A stretch of DNA of 64,000 bases, from contig NZ_CBTJ020000045.1 in NCBI RefSeq assembly GCF_001051235.1, positions 1 through 64,000 on the forward strand, read 5' to 3'. The stretch is from Candidatus Competibacter denitrificans Run_A_D11. GTDB lineage: Bacteria > Pseudomonadota > Gammaproteobacteria > Competibacterales > Competibacteraceae. Below, in pieces: positions 42,630-53,112 of the stretch (positions are counted from its first letter, which is position 1; the number at the start of each line of letters is the position of its first letter). A program made the position numbers and the translations under genes. A model generated the notes under the pieces. It ran no database searches. It saw only the letters and a program-made list of their open reading frames with translations, and had not been told where the DNA came from.

Positions 42630-43811
42630 CTAACCGTTGGCCCGCGACTCCAGAATTTCAACCGCAGGTAACACCTTGCCTTCCAGGAATTCCAGGAATG
42701 CACCCCCCGCCGTCGAGATATACGACACTTTGTCGTAGATATCGTATTTCTGAATCGCAGCAATGGTGTCGCCACCGCCGGCCAGCGTGAACGCCTTGGT
42801 GTTGGCAATCGCCATGGCGACGGTCTTGGTGCCCGCGCCGAACTGGTCAAACTCGAATACGCCCACCGGGCCATTCCACACCACAGTGCCCGCCTTCATG
42901 ATGATGTCGGCCAGTTCCTGGGCGCTCTTGGGGCCGATGTCGAAGATCATGTCATCGTCAGCCACTGCGCCAGCGTCTTTCTGCACAGCGGGTTCAGCGG
43001 CGTCAAATTTCTTGCCGGTGACGACATCGACGGCGATGGGAATGTTCGCACCGCGCTTTTTCATCTTCTCGATCAGCGTCTGAGCGGTCGGCACCAGATC
43101 ATGCTCGCTCAGCGACTTGCCGACATTCTTGCCCACGGCCTCCAGGAAAGTGTTGGCGATGCCGCCACCGACCACCAGTTGATCGACCTTTTCCGACAGG
43201 CTTTCCAGCACGGTCAGCTTGGTCGAGACCTTGGAACCACCGACGATGGCGACTAGCGGGCGGGCCGGTTTGGCCAGCGCCTTGGTCAGCGCATCCAGTT
43301 CCTCGGTCAGCAGGATGCCGGCGCAGGCGACGGGTGCGAATTTGGCGACACCGTGGGTGGAGGCTTCAGCGCGGTGAGCGGTGCCGAAGGCGTCCATCAC
43401 AAAAATATCGCACAGCGCTGCGTATTTTTTGGCAGTCTCTTCGACGTTTTTCTTTTCGCCCTTGTTGGTGCGGCAATTTTCCAGCAGTACCACTTCACCG
43501 TTGGCGACTTCAAAACCGCCGTTCACCCAGTCACGGATCACCCGCACCGGCTTGCCCAGCTTGGCCGACATGACATCGGCGACTGGCTGGAGTGAATCCT
43601 CTGGATTAAACTGGCCTTCAGTCGGGCGACCCAGGTGTGAGGTCACCATCACCTTGGCTCCGGCCTTCATCGCATGTTCGATGGTCGGCATCGACGCAGT
43701 GATACGGGCATCGGAAGTCACTTTGCCATCCTTGACGGGCACATTGAGGTCGGCGCGGATGAATACTCGCTTTCCGGCCAAATCCAGATCGGTCATACGC
43801 TTGAATTGCAT
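42630..43811 (-). CDS. pgk: Phosphoglycerate kinase
   Basis: Pgk interconverts 1,3-bisphosphoglycerate and ADP with 3-phosphoglycerate and ATP. The 393-residue protein starts [16 protein letters not shown] (ATG 43811, with GGAGGAG upstream; a longer start would place the Shine-Dalgarno inside the gene). [11 protein letters not shown] is the N-terminal signature and [10 protein letters not shown] a substrate loop. [11 protein letters not shown] is the C-terminal nucleotide loop. It is downstream of gap in a tkt-gap-pgk run, with a hairpin between gap and pgk. Confidence 0.97.
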   Translation of the reverse strand: MQFKRMTDLDLAGKRVFIRADLNVPVKDGKVTSDARITASMPTIEHAMKAGAKVMVTSHLGRPTEGQFNPEDSLQPVADVMSAKLGKPVRVIRDWVNGGFEVANGEVVLLENCRTNKGEKKNVEETAKKYAALCDIFVMDAFGTAHRAEASTHGVAKFAPVACAGILLTEELDALTKALAKPARPLVAIVGGSKVSTKLTVLESLSEKVDQLVVGGGIANTFLEAVGKNVGKSLSEHDLVPTAQTLIEKMKKRGANIPIAVDVVTGKKFDAAEPAVQKDAGAVADDDMIFDIGPKSAQELADIIMKAGTVVWNGPVGVFEFDQFGAGTKTVAMAIANTKAFTLAGGGDTIAAIQKYDIYDKVSYISTAGGAFLEFLEGKVLPAVEILESRANG

Positions 43812-43828
43812 TTTTCTCTCCTCCAAAT

Positions 43829-43870
43829 AAAACCCCCGTCAGTCCTGGCGTGGAGCCAGAGCGGCGGGGG
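43829..43870 (-). terminator. Hairpin with T run in the gap-pgk spacer
   Basis: On the minus strand a C-rich arm (CCCCCGCCG...) pairs with ...CGGGGG, with an inner CTGGC/GCCAG stem, followed by TTTTATT. It looks like a rho-independent terminator placed just before the pgk Shine-Dalgarno. It could attenuate readthrough so that gap is made in excess of pgk, or define the gap 3' end. Confidence 0.6.
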
Positions 43871-43916
43871 CGAGTGGTTTCAGCTCAGCAAGGAACCGCC
43901 ACGGCGTGGCGACCGC

Positions 43917-44951
<1,035 letters not shown>

Positions 44952-45003
44952 TTATGAAACAAGGGCGGATGTCATCATCCACCCGGAAAGACTACAAAGA
45001 TAT

Positions 45004-45031
45004 AGTATAAACCTTAAGCGTTGACCGACAA
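45004..45031 (-). promoter_or_regulatory. Candidate promoter upstream of gap
   Basis: On the minus strand TTGTCG, a 16-base spacer, then TATACT, lies in the tkt-gap spacer about 90 bases before gap. It suggests that gap-pgk can be transcribed apart from tkt. Confidence 0.5.
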
Positions 45032-45059
45032 AAATTAACGTCAGCACGCAGGCTTAAAT

Positions 45060-47147
45060 TTAGAACAGCGCCGTCACAGCGGCAGCCACCCGTTCGACGG
45101 TAAAACCGAAATGTTGGAAGATGATTTCCGGTGGCCCGGATTCGCCAAAACAATCGATACCGATCACAGTGCCTTGCGGCCCTGCGTATTTATACCAAGG
45201 TGCAGTGACCCCCGCCTCGACGACGACCCGCCGGGTTACTGCGGCCGGTAGCACCGACTCACGATACGCGGCATCTTGGGCGTCAAACACATCCACCGAG
45301 GGCATGGACACAACACGAATCCGCCGCCCCTGGCCATTCAACTGCTTGGCTGCTTCGACCGCCAATGGCACTTCGGAACCTGTGGCAATGAGGATGGCCT
45401 CCGGGTTGCCGCCGCAGTCCAGCAGCACGTAACCGCCGCGCGCAATGGCCTGCACCTGCTCTGGCGTGCGATCCTGATGCGGCAATTTCTGGCGGGTGAA
45501 AATCAGCGCGGTCGGCCCGTTAACCCGCTCCAGCGCCATCTTCCAGGCCACGGCGGTTTCCGTGGTATCGCAAGTCCGCCAGACCGAGAGATCAGGGATG
45601 ATCCGCAAGCTGGCCACATGTTCAACCGGTTGATGCGTGGGGCCATCGCCGCCCACGCCGATAGAATCATGCGTCAGCACAAACATACAGCGAATCTTCA
45701 TCAACGCCGACATGCGGATCGCGCTGCGGCCGTAGTCGGCGAACATCAGGAAGGTGCCACCGAACGGGATATAACCGCCGTGTAGCGCCAAGCCGTTCAT
45801 GATGGCGTTCATCGCGAATTCCCGCGCGCCATAAAAAATCAGGTTACCGTCAGGATGTTCAAAATCCACTGGGCGCGATCCGGCCCAAGGAATGCCGGTC
45901 GATTCCGCCAGATCCGCCGACCCCCCAACCAGACTCAGGAAGTGCGGGCCATAAAACTCCAGTACCCGTTGCGAAGCAGCGCGCGTGGCGAGATCTTCAT
46001 GGCGTTGCTGGGTTTGGTGGATGAACTCCCAGGCAATAGTCTGCCAATTCTCAGGGAAACCGCAGGCCAACCGCCGATCAAATTCGGCCGCCCGTTCCGG
46101 AAACTCAGCACGATACCGGGTGAGCAGCACATTCCATTCGTCTTCCGCCGCCTCACCTCTGGCGCGCGCGTCGAAAACGCGGTAAATCTCCGGCGGGATA
46201 ACGAAAGGTTCATGCTGCCAGCCCAACGCTTCACGGGTTGCAGCCACTTCGGCGACACCCAGCGGCGCACCATGCGATTTCTCGCTGCCGCCCTTGTTGG
46301 GCGAACCTTTGGCAATAGTGGTTTTACAACAGATCAGGGTGGGACGCTCATGAAAGGCGCGGGCCTTTTCGATGGCCGCATGGACGGCATCGGCGTCGTG
46401 GCCATCCACATTAGGAATGACATGCCAGCCCATGGCCTCAAACCGCAGCGCCACATTATCGCGGAACCAGCCCTGCACTTTACCGTCAATGGAAATCCCA
46501 TTGTCATCATAGAGGCAGATGAGCTTGCCTAGACCCCAGATACCGGCCAGCGAGCAGGCTTCGTAGGAAATGCCTTCCATCAGGCAGCCATCGCCCAGAA
46601 TGACGTAGGTATAGTGATCGACGATGGGAAAGCCGGGCCGGTTAAAGCGGGTCGCCAACGCCCGTTCGGCCAAGGCCATGCCCACGCCGTTCGCCAAACC
46701 CTGCCCCAACGGCCCGGTGGTGGTTTCCACCCCCGCCGTGCGACCGTACTCTGGATGCCCTGGCGTGCGGGAACCCAGTTGGCGGAAGTTGCGCAGGTCT
46801 TCAATGGTAAGATCGTAGCCGCTCAGGTGCAGGAGCGAATACAACAGCATGGAACCATGGCCGTTGGAAAGAATTAAGCGATCCCGGTTAAACCATTTAG
46901 GGTTGGCCGGGTTGTGCCGAAAAAAATCGTCCCAAAGCACCGCGCCAAAATCCGCCATTCCCATCGGCGCTCCAGGATGACCGGATTCGGCTCGTTGCAC
47001 CGCGTCCATGCTCAACGCGCGAATGGCGTTTGCCATGTCCCGGCGAGTGGGCGGTAAGAATTCCTGGCCGGTAGGGCCGATCACGGCCACCGCTTCAGTC
47101 GGGTTGTCCGACAAGCGTCGGGCGGCCAATTCGCTACGCGAGGGCAT
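45060..47147 (-). CDS. tkt: Transketolase
   Basis: Transketolase moves two-carbon units between sugar phosphates (pentose phosphate or Calvin cycle) using thiamine diphosphate. The 695-residue protein shows [16 protein letters not shown] near the N-terminus, the TPP motif [19 protein letters not shown] and the DDNGISIDG block. [14 protein letters not shown] lies in the middle domain. ATG 47147 follows AGGAGAGAGAG. It gives about 35 more N-terminal residues than E. coli TktA before the ANAIRAL segment. It lies 144 bases upstream of gap. Confidence 0.96.
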   Translation of the reverse strand: MPSRSELAARRLSDNPTEAVAVIGPTGQEFLPPTRRDMANAIRALSMDAVQRAESGHPGAPMGMADFGAVLWDDFFRHNPANPKWFNRDRLILSNGHGSMLLYSLLHLSGYDLTIEDLRNFRQLGSRTPGHPEYGRTAGVETTTGPLGQGLANGVGMALAERALATRFNRPGFPIVDHYTYVILGDGCLMEGISYEACSLAGIWGLGKLICLYDDNGISIDGKVQGWFRDNVALRFEAMGWHVIPNVDGHDADAVHAAIEKARAFHERPTLICCKTTIAKGSPNKGGSEKSHGAPLGVAEVAATREALGWQHEPFVIPPEIYRVFDARARGEAAEDEWNVLLTRYRAEFPERAAEFDRRLACGFPENWQTIAWEFIHQTQQRHEDLATRAASQRVLEFYGPHFLSLVGGSADLAESTGIPWAGSRPVDFEHPDGNLIFYGAREFAMNAIMNGLALHGGYIPFGGTFLMFADYGRSAIRMSALMKIRCMFVLTHDSIGVGGDGPTHQPVEHVASLRIIPDLSVWRTCDTTETAVAWKMALERVNGPTALIFTRQKLPHQDRTPEQVQAIARGGYVLLDCGGNPEAILIATGSEVPLAVEAAKQLNGQGRRIRVVSMPSVDVFDAQDAAYRESVLPAAVTRRVVVEAGVTAPWYKYAGPQGTVIGIDCFGESGPPEIIFQHFGFTVERVAAAVTALF

Positions 47148-47439
47148 CAACTCTCTCTCCTACATCAGCATCAAATATCGGGGAAATACAGGAACAACGC
47201 GCGGTTACTTCGGAAAACGCGCATCGCGCCCTGACTGCGCGCGTCGCTCTGCTGGGACGTTCACCGGAGAGATCACGAGGGATGTCCGGTCGCGCCAAAC
47301 CCCCCTTTGGGATTCAGTTCGGCCGAAAAATGGCGGCGATTATAGGAAAAATCCCTGAGCGCGCCAAATCATTTATTCCCGAACGGAGACCACCCCAACA
47401 GAATGACCGTCAAGAAAAAGGTGCGCTAGCGATGTCCGG

Positions 47440-48594
47440 TTACAGAAAGTAGGTTTTTAGTGGCGGAAAGCCATTGAACTCAATGGAGCTATACGAGGTG
47501 GTATAAGCACCGGTAGAGAGCCAATACAACCGATCCCCGCTTTCCAGCGAAAGCGGCAGTTGATATTGGAAATCCTCATAAAGGATATCCAGGCTATCGC
47601 AAGTCGGCCCCGCCAATACCACGTCGCCTTCTTCACCGGTCTTCTCGGTATAAATCGGGTATTTGATCGACTCGTCGATGGTTTCCATCAAGCCATTAAA
47701 AACCCCAACGTCGGTATAGACCCAACGCTTGCGGTCGGTTTTGGATTTTTTGGAAATCAAGACGACCTCGCTGACCAGCACGCCCGCTTCACCGACTAGC
47801 CCGCGCCCCGGTTCCAGATAGATCACCGGTGCCGAATCCCCAAAATAGGCTTTGACGTAGAAATTGATTTCTTCCGCATAAATCGACAACGGATTGGATT
47901 TAACCAGGTAATCGGCGGGAAACCCGCCACCCATATTCATGGCTTGTAGCCGAATATGTGCTTTATCCAACCATTCGAACAGCGAATGCGCCTGAGCGAT
48001 GGCGGCGTCCCAGGCCGAGATTTCGCGTTGCTGCGAGCCAACATGAAAAGAGATCCCGTAAGGTTCCAAACCCAAATGCGCGGCCAGCATCACCAGATCA
48101 ATAGCCATCCGCGGCTGGCAACCAAATTTGCGCGACAGCGGCCAATCCGAATCCGAGGTCACAGCGTCCATCAAGAGCCGGAAGAACACCCGCGACCCCG
48201 GCGCTTCCTTGGCCAAATTACGGATATCCGCTTCACAGTCGCTGGTGAAAAGCCGGACACCTTTCTCGTAGGCTTCACGAATATCCTTGGCCTTTTTGAT
48301 GGTGTTGCCGTAACTGAGCCGCTCTGGCGTCACACCCAAATCCAACATCCGGTCGAGTTCGTGAATCGAAGCGATATCGAAATAAGACCCAAGATCCCGC
48401 AACACGGCAAGCAACTCCACGCCGGGGTTGGCTTTTACTGCATAGTAGATCTTGGCGGCGGGAAAATGCGTCCGAAATTCCCGATATTTCTCCTGGACTC
48501 GATCCAGCAGCACCACCAGAAACGGCGTCTCCTTCTCTTTGGAAAACGCCATGATTTTTTCCCAATCAGCCGGAGGGTAATAATTGCGGTACAT
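47440..48594 (-). CDS. Ornithine/lysine-type PLP decarboxylase (group IV)
   Basis: This is an alanine-racemase-fold decarboxylase of 384 residues from ATG 48594. The PLP Lys is in IYYAVKANPGVELL, the pyridoxal-phosphate glycines in MNMGGGFPADY, and EPGRGLVGEAGVL and GPTCDSLDILYED (catalytic Cys) are the ornithine decarboxylase pattern. It most likely makes putrescine from ornithine; lysine or diaminopimelate as substrate cannot be excluded by eye. It follows ppk1 by 56 bases on the same strand. Confidence 0.85.
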   Translation of the reverse strand: MYRNYYPPADWEKIMAFSKEKETPFLVVLLDRVQEKYREFRTHFPAAKIYYAVKANPGVELLAVLRDLGSYFDIASIHELDRMLDLGVTPERLSYGNTIKKAKDIREAYEKGVRLFTSDCEADIRNLAKEAPGSRVFFRLLMDAVTSDSDWPLSRKFGCQPRMAIDLVMLAAHLGLEPYGISFHVGSQQREISAWDAAIAQAHSLFEWLDKAHIRLQAMNMGGGFPADYLVKSNPLSIYAEEINFYVKAYFGDSAPVIYLEPGRGLVGEAGVLVSEVVLISKKSKTDRKRWVYTDVGVFNGLMETIDESIKYPIYTEKTGEEGDVVLAGPTCDSLDILYEDFQYQLPLSLESGDRLYWLSTGAYTTSYSSIEFNGFPPLKTYFL

Positions 48595-48650
48595 AGTTTT
48601 TCCTGGTGAGAATGTCGCAAGAAATTCGTTTGCAATCTTACAGTAACGAT

Positions 48651-50804
48651 TCAATCCGCCAAGGCACGATGGCGGGTCAAATCCATCAGCCAAGCGTGCG
48701 TCCCCAATGCAGCGGGTCCGGTGGCTTCGGCCGAGGGTTGACTTTGCACGTAGCTGCCATCGGGTTGCATCAGCCAGGCCTGGCGCTCATCGCGCAGACA
48801 AATATCCAAAATCTCCCATAAACGCTCGCGCGCCGTCCGGTCCTCGACCGGCGTGGCGGCCTCGACGCGCCCAGAAAGATTGCGGTGCATCCAATCGGCT
48901 GAGCCGATAATGAACTCGCCCTCCAGCGGGTCTTCCTGGCCATTGGCGAAGTGGAAAATCCGCGAGTGTTCCAGAAAGCGGCCAATAATCGAGCGGACTC
49001 GCACCGTCTCCGTCCAACCCGGCACCCCGGCAATGAGGCAGCAAAAACCGCGCACAATCAGGTCGATGGGAACGCCGGCCTGAGACGCAGCCGCCAAAGC
49101 TTGCCCCATGGCTAAATCCTCAACCTGGTTCATCTTGGCGACGATGCGGGCAGGCCGACCGGCACGATGGTGCTCGATTTCCCGCTCAATGGCGGCCAGA
49201 AAACGCTGCCGCATATTGATAGGGGCAATCAACAGTTTTTTGAACTGTGGGGTCCGCGAGAAACCGGTGAGATAGTGAAACAGATTCACCACATCGGTGG
49301 TGATGAGCGGATCGCATGTCAAGAGGCCGACATCGGTGTACAGCCGTGCGGTCTTGATGTGGTAGTTACCAGTACCGATATGGGCGTAGCAGCGCAACCC
49401 GCCGCTTTCCTTACGCACCACCAGCGCCACCTTAGTGTGGGTTTTGAGGCCAAGCACCCCATAGGTGACATGAGCACCCACCTTTTCCAGATCCTTAGCC
49501 CAGCGTAAATTGCGTTCCTCGTCAAAACGGGCTTTCAGCTCAATGACGCAGGCCACCTGTTTACCGGCTTCGGCAGCGCGAATCAGCGATTGGACGAATG
49601 GCGTGTCATCGCCAATCCGATAAACCGTCATCTTGATAGCGACGGTTTGCGGATCGGTGGCGGCATCACCGATGAAATCCTCAACGCTGGTATCGAAGCA
49701 TTCGTAGGGGTGATGCAGCAGCAGATCACCGGATCGAATCACCGCGTAGATATCCACCTCTTCGTTAGGTATACGGATCGGCGGCAGCGGGTTCCATACG
49801 GGGTCGCGCAGAGCGGGCACATCGAGGCCGGCGATTTGGAACAAGCCCGTATAATCCAGCAGGCCGGGCAGTGCGTAAACCTCGTCGCTTTCCAATTCAA
49901 AGCGTTCCATCAGCCCTTGACGCAGAGCCGGGTGGGCGTCCGGCGCCAGATCCAACCGCACCACCGGCTCAAAACGGCGCTGTTGGAGCGCTTCCGCCAC
50001 CACTTCCCGTAAGCTGTCATCGTCTTCCTCGTCGAGTTCGACCTCGGCGTTGCGCAGGATGCGAAACAGCGTGGCGTTCACCAATTCCATGCCAGGAAAC
50101 AGCTTATCGGCGCTATGCCGAATCAAGTCTTCCAGCCGTAAAAATCGATGCTCTCCCTCGCCGGTATCCGCCTTGAGCGCAATCCAAGGCGGCAGAATGG
50201 TCGGTATTTTGACCCGTACCGGCACGTATTCGTCGGTGTCGGGATTGCGCAAGATAAAGCCCCAGTTGGTGGAGAGGTTCGACATGAACGGAAAGGGATG
50301 GGCTGGGTCCATGCCGAGCGGCGTCAAAGCCGGTGAGACGTTATGATCGAAAAGCGCCCCCGCCTCCTCGCGCTGTGCTTCGGTAAGCTGCTGCCATTCC
50401 AGCAAAAAGACCCCATGTTCAGCCAGGCGAGGCAGCAGATCTTGATAACACTGGGCCTGCCGCTTCAGTTGTTCAATCACCTTGGTACGGATTTCCACCA
50501 GCCGTTTACGCGGCAACAAGCCAACCCGCTTCATGTAAAACTCATCAAGGTTAGAGGTAAAGATCGCCAGGAATTTGAGTCGTTCGAGCAGAGGCGTGCG
50601 CTCATCCAGCGCCTCATGCAGCACCCGTCCGTTAAAATCGAGCCAACTCAAATCCCGGTCGATCCAGGCATGGGCCAGCAAGCCCTCACGAGAGGCGAGG
50701 ATTTGCCCGGCGTCAGCCGCTGCTGGATGGGCTTTCTTACCGCGCTTGGGCTTGACGCGGGTCAAGCTCAGACCCGTCTTGGTTTCTTGATGTTTGGCGG
50801 ACAT
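48651..50804 (-). CDS. ppk1: Polyphosphate kinase
   Basis: Ppk1 reversibly makes long-chain polyphosphate from ATP. The 717-residue protein has the N domain starting WIDRDLSWLDFNGRVLHEA and the head domain. The phospholipase-D-like catalytic halves include AHVTYGVLGLKTHTKVALVV, holding the phosphorylated His, and YAHIGTGNYHIKTARLYTDVG. No exopolyphosphatase (ppx) is adjacent. Polyphosphate storage is a trait of several wastewater and sulfur-oxidising gammaproteobacteria, but the gene is widespread. Confidence 0.97.
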   Translation of the reverse strand: MSAKHQETKTGLSLTRVKPKRGKKAHPAAADAGQILASREGLLAHAWIDRDLSWLDFNGRVLHEALDERTPLLERLKFLAIFTSNLDEFYMKRVGLLPRKRLVEIRTKVIEQLKRQAQCYQDLLPRLAEHGVFLLEWQQLTEAQREEAGALFDHNVSPALTPLGMDPAHPFPFMSNLSTNWGFILRNPDTDEYVPVRVKIPTILPPWIALKADTGEGEHRFLRLEDLIRHSADKLFPGMELVNATLFRILRNAEVELDEEDDDSLREVVAEALQQRRFEPVVRLDLAPDAHPALRQGLMERFELESDEVYALPGLLDYTGLFQIAGLDVPALRDPVWNPLPPIRIPNEEVDIYAVIRSGDLLLHHPYECFDTSVEDFIGDAATDPQTVAIKMTVYRIGDDTPFVQSLIRAAEAGKQVACVIELKARFDEERNLRWAKDLEKVGAHVTYGVLGLKTHTKVALVVRKESGGLRCYAHIGTGNYHIKTARLYTDVGLLTCDPLITTDVVNLFHYLTGFSRTPQFKKLLIAPINMRQRFLAAIEREIEHHRAGRPARIVAKMNQVEDLAMGQALAAASQAGVPIDLIVRGFCCLIAGVPGWTETVRVRSIIGRFLEHSRIFHFANGQEDPLEGEFIIGSADWMHRNLSGRVEAATPVEDRTARERLWEILDICLRDERQAWLMQPDGSYVQSQPSAEATGPAALGTHAWLMDLTRHRALAD

Positions 50805-50981
50805 AAGACATTCACCTTTGACAGCGGCGCTGAAGGATGGCCAGCCACATTATGGAGTCGTCGGGCGCATTGGCAAGGTGTGGCAGTCGGAAATTCGTCG
50901 AGCGCCTGTGCTTGCAACAGCGGTGGAGGTCAATGCGGGTAGACAGGGCAGACAGGGGGATCAACGTGGGTCGGTTGTGGC

Positions 50982-51401
50982 TTAATCCAAAGTGATTGAC
51001 AAGCGTTTACCCAAAGCTGCCGCTGCTCGCTCCAGTTGCTTGAGTGTGGGATTAGCCGTCGCTTGTTCCAAACGCTGAGCTGAAGGCCAAGAGGTTTGGA
51101 GGGCACGGGCCATTTCAGCCAGTGTTCGGCCCTGTTCCTCGCGTGTCTTTCGCAAAAGCAGCGCAACTTGGACACGGGCTTGTGGATAGGCGACTGAGCG
51201 ACCTTCACCCGGCGACGGTAACGGAATTGCCCGACCGTCTGCCAAGCGCTGTTCGATCACCAAGGAAAGTACTTCTGCGGCATTAAAAGCGGCTTCTTCT
51301 TCCGTGCTGCCTTCAGTAAAACCCTCCTCGAAATCAACCAACTGCACCACATAGCCACCACCTTCTTGCGGTTCGAGGGTGTAGGGATAGGCAGTATTCA
51401 T
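50982..51401 (-). CDS. hicB: HicB-type antitoxin with HTH domain
   Basis: The N-terminal half (about 1-65) is the HicB partial RNase H-like fold: YPYTLEPQEGGGYVVQLVDFE, then GSTEEEAAFNAAEVL. The C-terminal half (75-139) is a helix-turn-helix (TREEQGRTLAEMARALQTSW, then AQRLEQATANPTLKQLERAA). It should neutralise the HicA toxin encoded 17 bases upstream and repress their shared promoter. The toxin-first order is usual. Confidence 0.88.
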   Translation of the reverse strand: MNTAYPYTLEPQEGGGYVVQLVDFEEGFTEGSTEEEAAFNAAEVLSLVIEQRLADGRAIPLPSPGEGRSVAYPQARVQVALLLRKTREEQGRTLAEMARALQTSWPSAQRLEQATANPTLKQLERAAAALGKRLSITLD

Positions 51402-51418
51402 ATCAGTTTGACTCCCGT

Positions 51419-51583
51419 CTATTGCTCGATTTTCTTGAGTAAGCCGATTCCCAAGTCATGGTGACCATGCACTGGAACAGGGACCGTCACGCTACCTTTC
51501 TTGAGCATGTGATGGCTACCGTTGATTCGAGTCATCGACCAGCCAGCCGCTTGCAGGATTTTGATCGCTTGTTTGCCATTCAT
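51419..51583 (-). CDS. hicA: HicA toxin
   Basis: A 54-residue reading frame on the minus strand, MNGKQAIKILQAAGWSMTRI to the stop at 51419, is a complete HicA. It has the dsRBD-like fold and the catalytic His in NGSHHMLKKG, followed by VPVHGHHDLGIGLLKKI. HicA is an mRNA interferase that cleaves or blocks translated mRNA. It is just upstream of hicB and is easily missed because of its size. Confidence 0.9.
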   Translation of the reverse strand: MNGKQAIKILQAAGWSMTRINGSHHMLKKGSVTVPVPVHGHHDLGIGLLKKIEQ

Positions 51584-51613
51584 AAATAAGACTATCTATG
51601 GCAAAGAACCCAA

Positions 51614-51670
51614 ATCACTCTCCTCCCAGCCAACACGAGCGTAGAGTACGTCGGCTGATCGGAGGGTGAT
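51614..51670 (-). terminator. Long imperfect inverted repeat downstream of the GT4 gene
   Basis: ATCACTCTCC at 51614-51623 pairs with GGAGGGTGAT at 51661-51670 (one mismatch). An inner CAGCC/GGCTG arm and a 20-base central region complete the hairpin. It lies between the GT4 stop (51683) and the HicA start. It could end the polysaccharide transcript or hold an operator for HicAB. Confidence 0.4.
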
Positions 51671-51682
51671 CGGTGCCCGAAA

Positions 51683-52849
51683 CTAATGCGCCAGGACTTG
51701 ATAGACGCCCTCGGTATAAGCCGCCATGGTATCCCAGTTGAATTGGGATGCCACCGCCAGACGGCCGTTGGCCCCAAGCGCGCGGCAATGGTCGTGATCG
51801 GCTAGGAGCGAACCGATGCCGTGCGCCATGCCGCCGGCATTGGCGTCCACCAGAAAACCATTCACGTTATGCCAGACAAACTCTCTGGGGCCACCGGCGG
51901 TGGTAACGACCACCGGTTTACCGGCCGCCCAACCTTCCAGCACTACAATGCCAAACGGTTCGTTGCGGCTGGGCACCGCCACGATATCGCACGCCCGCAT
52001 CAAATCGATATATTGCCAGCGCGGCATATGGCCCAGGAACACGATGGCGTGGGCCGCGCCAACCTCATCGGCTCGCCGCATGACCATCTCTTTTTCCGGT
52101 CCTTCACCCGAAATGATAAAGCGCGCTTTGGGATAAGACGCAAGCACCATAGGCACGGCTTCGACCAGCATATCCATACCCTTCTGTGCGGTCATTCGAC
52201 CAGGCGAGAAGATAGTGGGCGCCAGCGGCGCAATCCCATAACGACTCTTCACTTCGGCCGGATTGATATAGCCGTCAAACGCATGGTAATTCACGCCATT
52301 GTGAACGACGTGAATCTTCTCCTTGGGGACGTGATAAATTCGGCACAACTCATCATCCAAAAAGTGGCTGACCGCAATCACGATATTCGCGTTGTGGCAA
52401 CCCGCCGCCTCGGCATCCCGCACCCAGCGCGCGAAACCCTTATAAAACACGTTACCGTCACGGCCGTACTCGGTGGAATGCATGGTCAATACGCTCGGCG
52501 TGCTGAAACCGTCCATCGCGTATTTCATGGCGTTGGCGGTCAGCCAGTCATGAGCGTGCACGATTTCAAACTTGCCCACCATAGAGGTAATTTCATGAAA
52601 ACGGTGAGCCATGGCTTTGCACATGTAGTCCATGCACTCGACATCATTTTCACTTAAACCATGATCAATGCGATGGTAGTGAACACCATCAATCCAGTCA
52701 TAATGGTTTTGGTTTTCTTGCCGCCGAGTGATGACATAGAGATCATGACCCCGGCGCTGCAAGCCGGCCGCCAATTCCGTGACATGGACCCCAAGGCCCC
52801 CGGAAGCAATGGAATGCAAAGATTCCGAAGTAAACATGGCGATGCGCAT
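51683..52849 (-). CDS. GT4 family glycosyltransferase
   Basis: The 388-residue protein has two Rossmann-like halves. The N-terminal half has SIASGGLGVHVTELAAGLQR. The C-terminal half has TIFSPGRMTAQKGMDMLVEA and the EX7E-type NEPFGIVVLEGWAAGKPVVV, which binds the donor phosphate. It resembles glycogen-synthase-like GT4 enzymes; donor and acceptor are unknown. GAGGG stands seven bases before ATG 52849; a start 15 bases earlier (52864) would include the Shine-Dalgarno. It is divergent from the glycoside hydrolase gene and may build the same polysaccharide. Confidence 0.85.
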   Translation of the reverse strand: MRIAMFTSESLHSIASGGLGVHVTELAAGLQRRGHDLYVITRRQENQNHYDWIDGVHYHRIDHGLSENDVECMDYMCKAMAHRFHEITSMVGKFEIVHAHDWLTANAMKYAMDGFSTPSVLTMHSTEYGRDGNVFYKGFARWVRDAEAAGCHNANIVIAVSHFLDDELCRIYHVPKEKIHVVHNGVNYHAFDGYINPAEVKSRYGIAPLAPTIFSPGRMTAQKGMDMLVEAVPMVLASYPKARFIISGEGPEKEMVMRRADEVGAAHAIVFLGHMPRWQYIDLMRACDIVAVPSRNEPFGIVVLEGWAAGKPVVVTTAGGPREFVWHNVNGFLVDANAGGMAHGIGSLLADHDHCRALGANGRLAVASQFNWDTMAAYTEGVYQVLAH

Positions 52850-53112
52850 TATTTTAACCCTCATTAGCCGGCCAAACCGGCTTGCTCTTTATCCCAAAAC
52901 AAACTTGCGCCCGCCCCCTGACGAGGACCGATGCCAGACACCAGCCGTTGGGGCGAAGTCGGCAGCACCTCGGTTCGGCGCTGTATTGTTGCAATGCAAT
53001 ATAGGGATTATGCGCGCTGATCGTCTCAATTTACAAACAGGATTGCTCGCTCACTGCAATCTGGCGTCGTATCTTTAGCTAACAAGGCGAAAGCAAAGAG
53101 GACCGTAAATTG
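52850..53112 (+). promoter_or_regulatory. Divergent spacer between the GT4 and glycoside hydrolase genes
   Basis: The spacer contains a short palindrome TTGCAATGCAA at 52989-52999 that could be an operator, next to an AT-rich patch. GAGGA lies before the hydrolase start. No clear sigma-70 promoter was identified with confidence. Confidence 0.3.
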
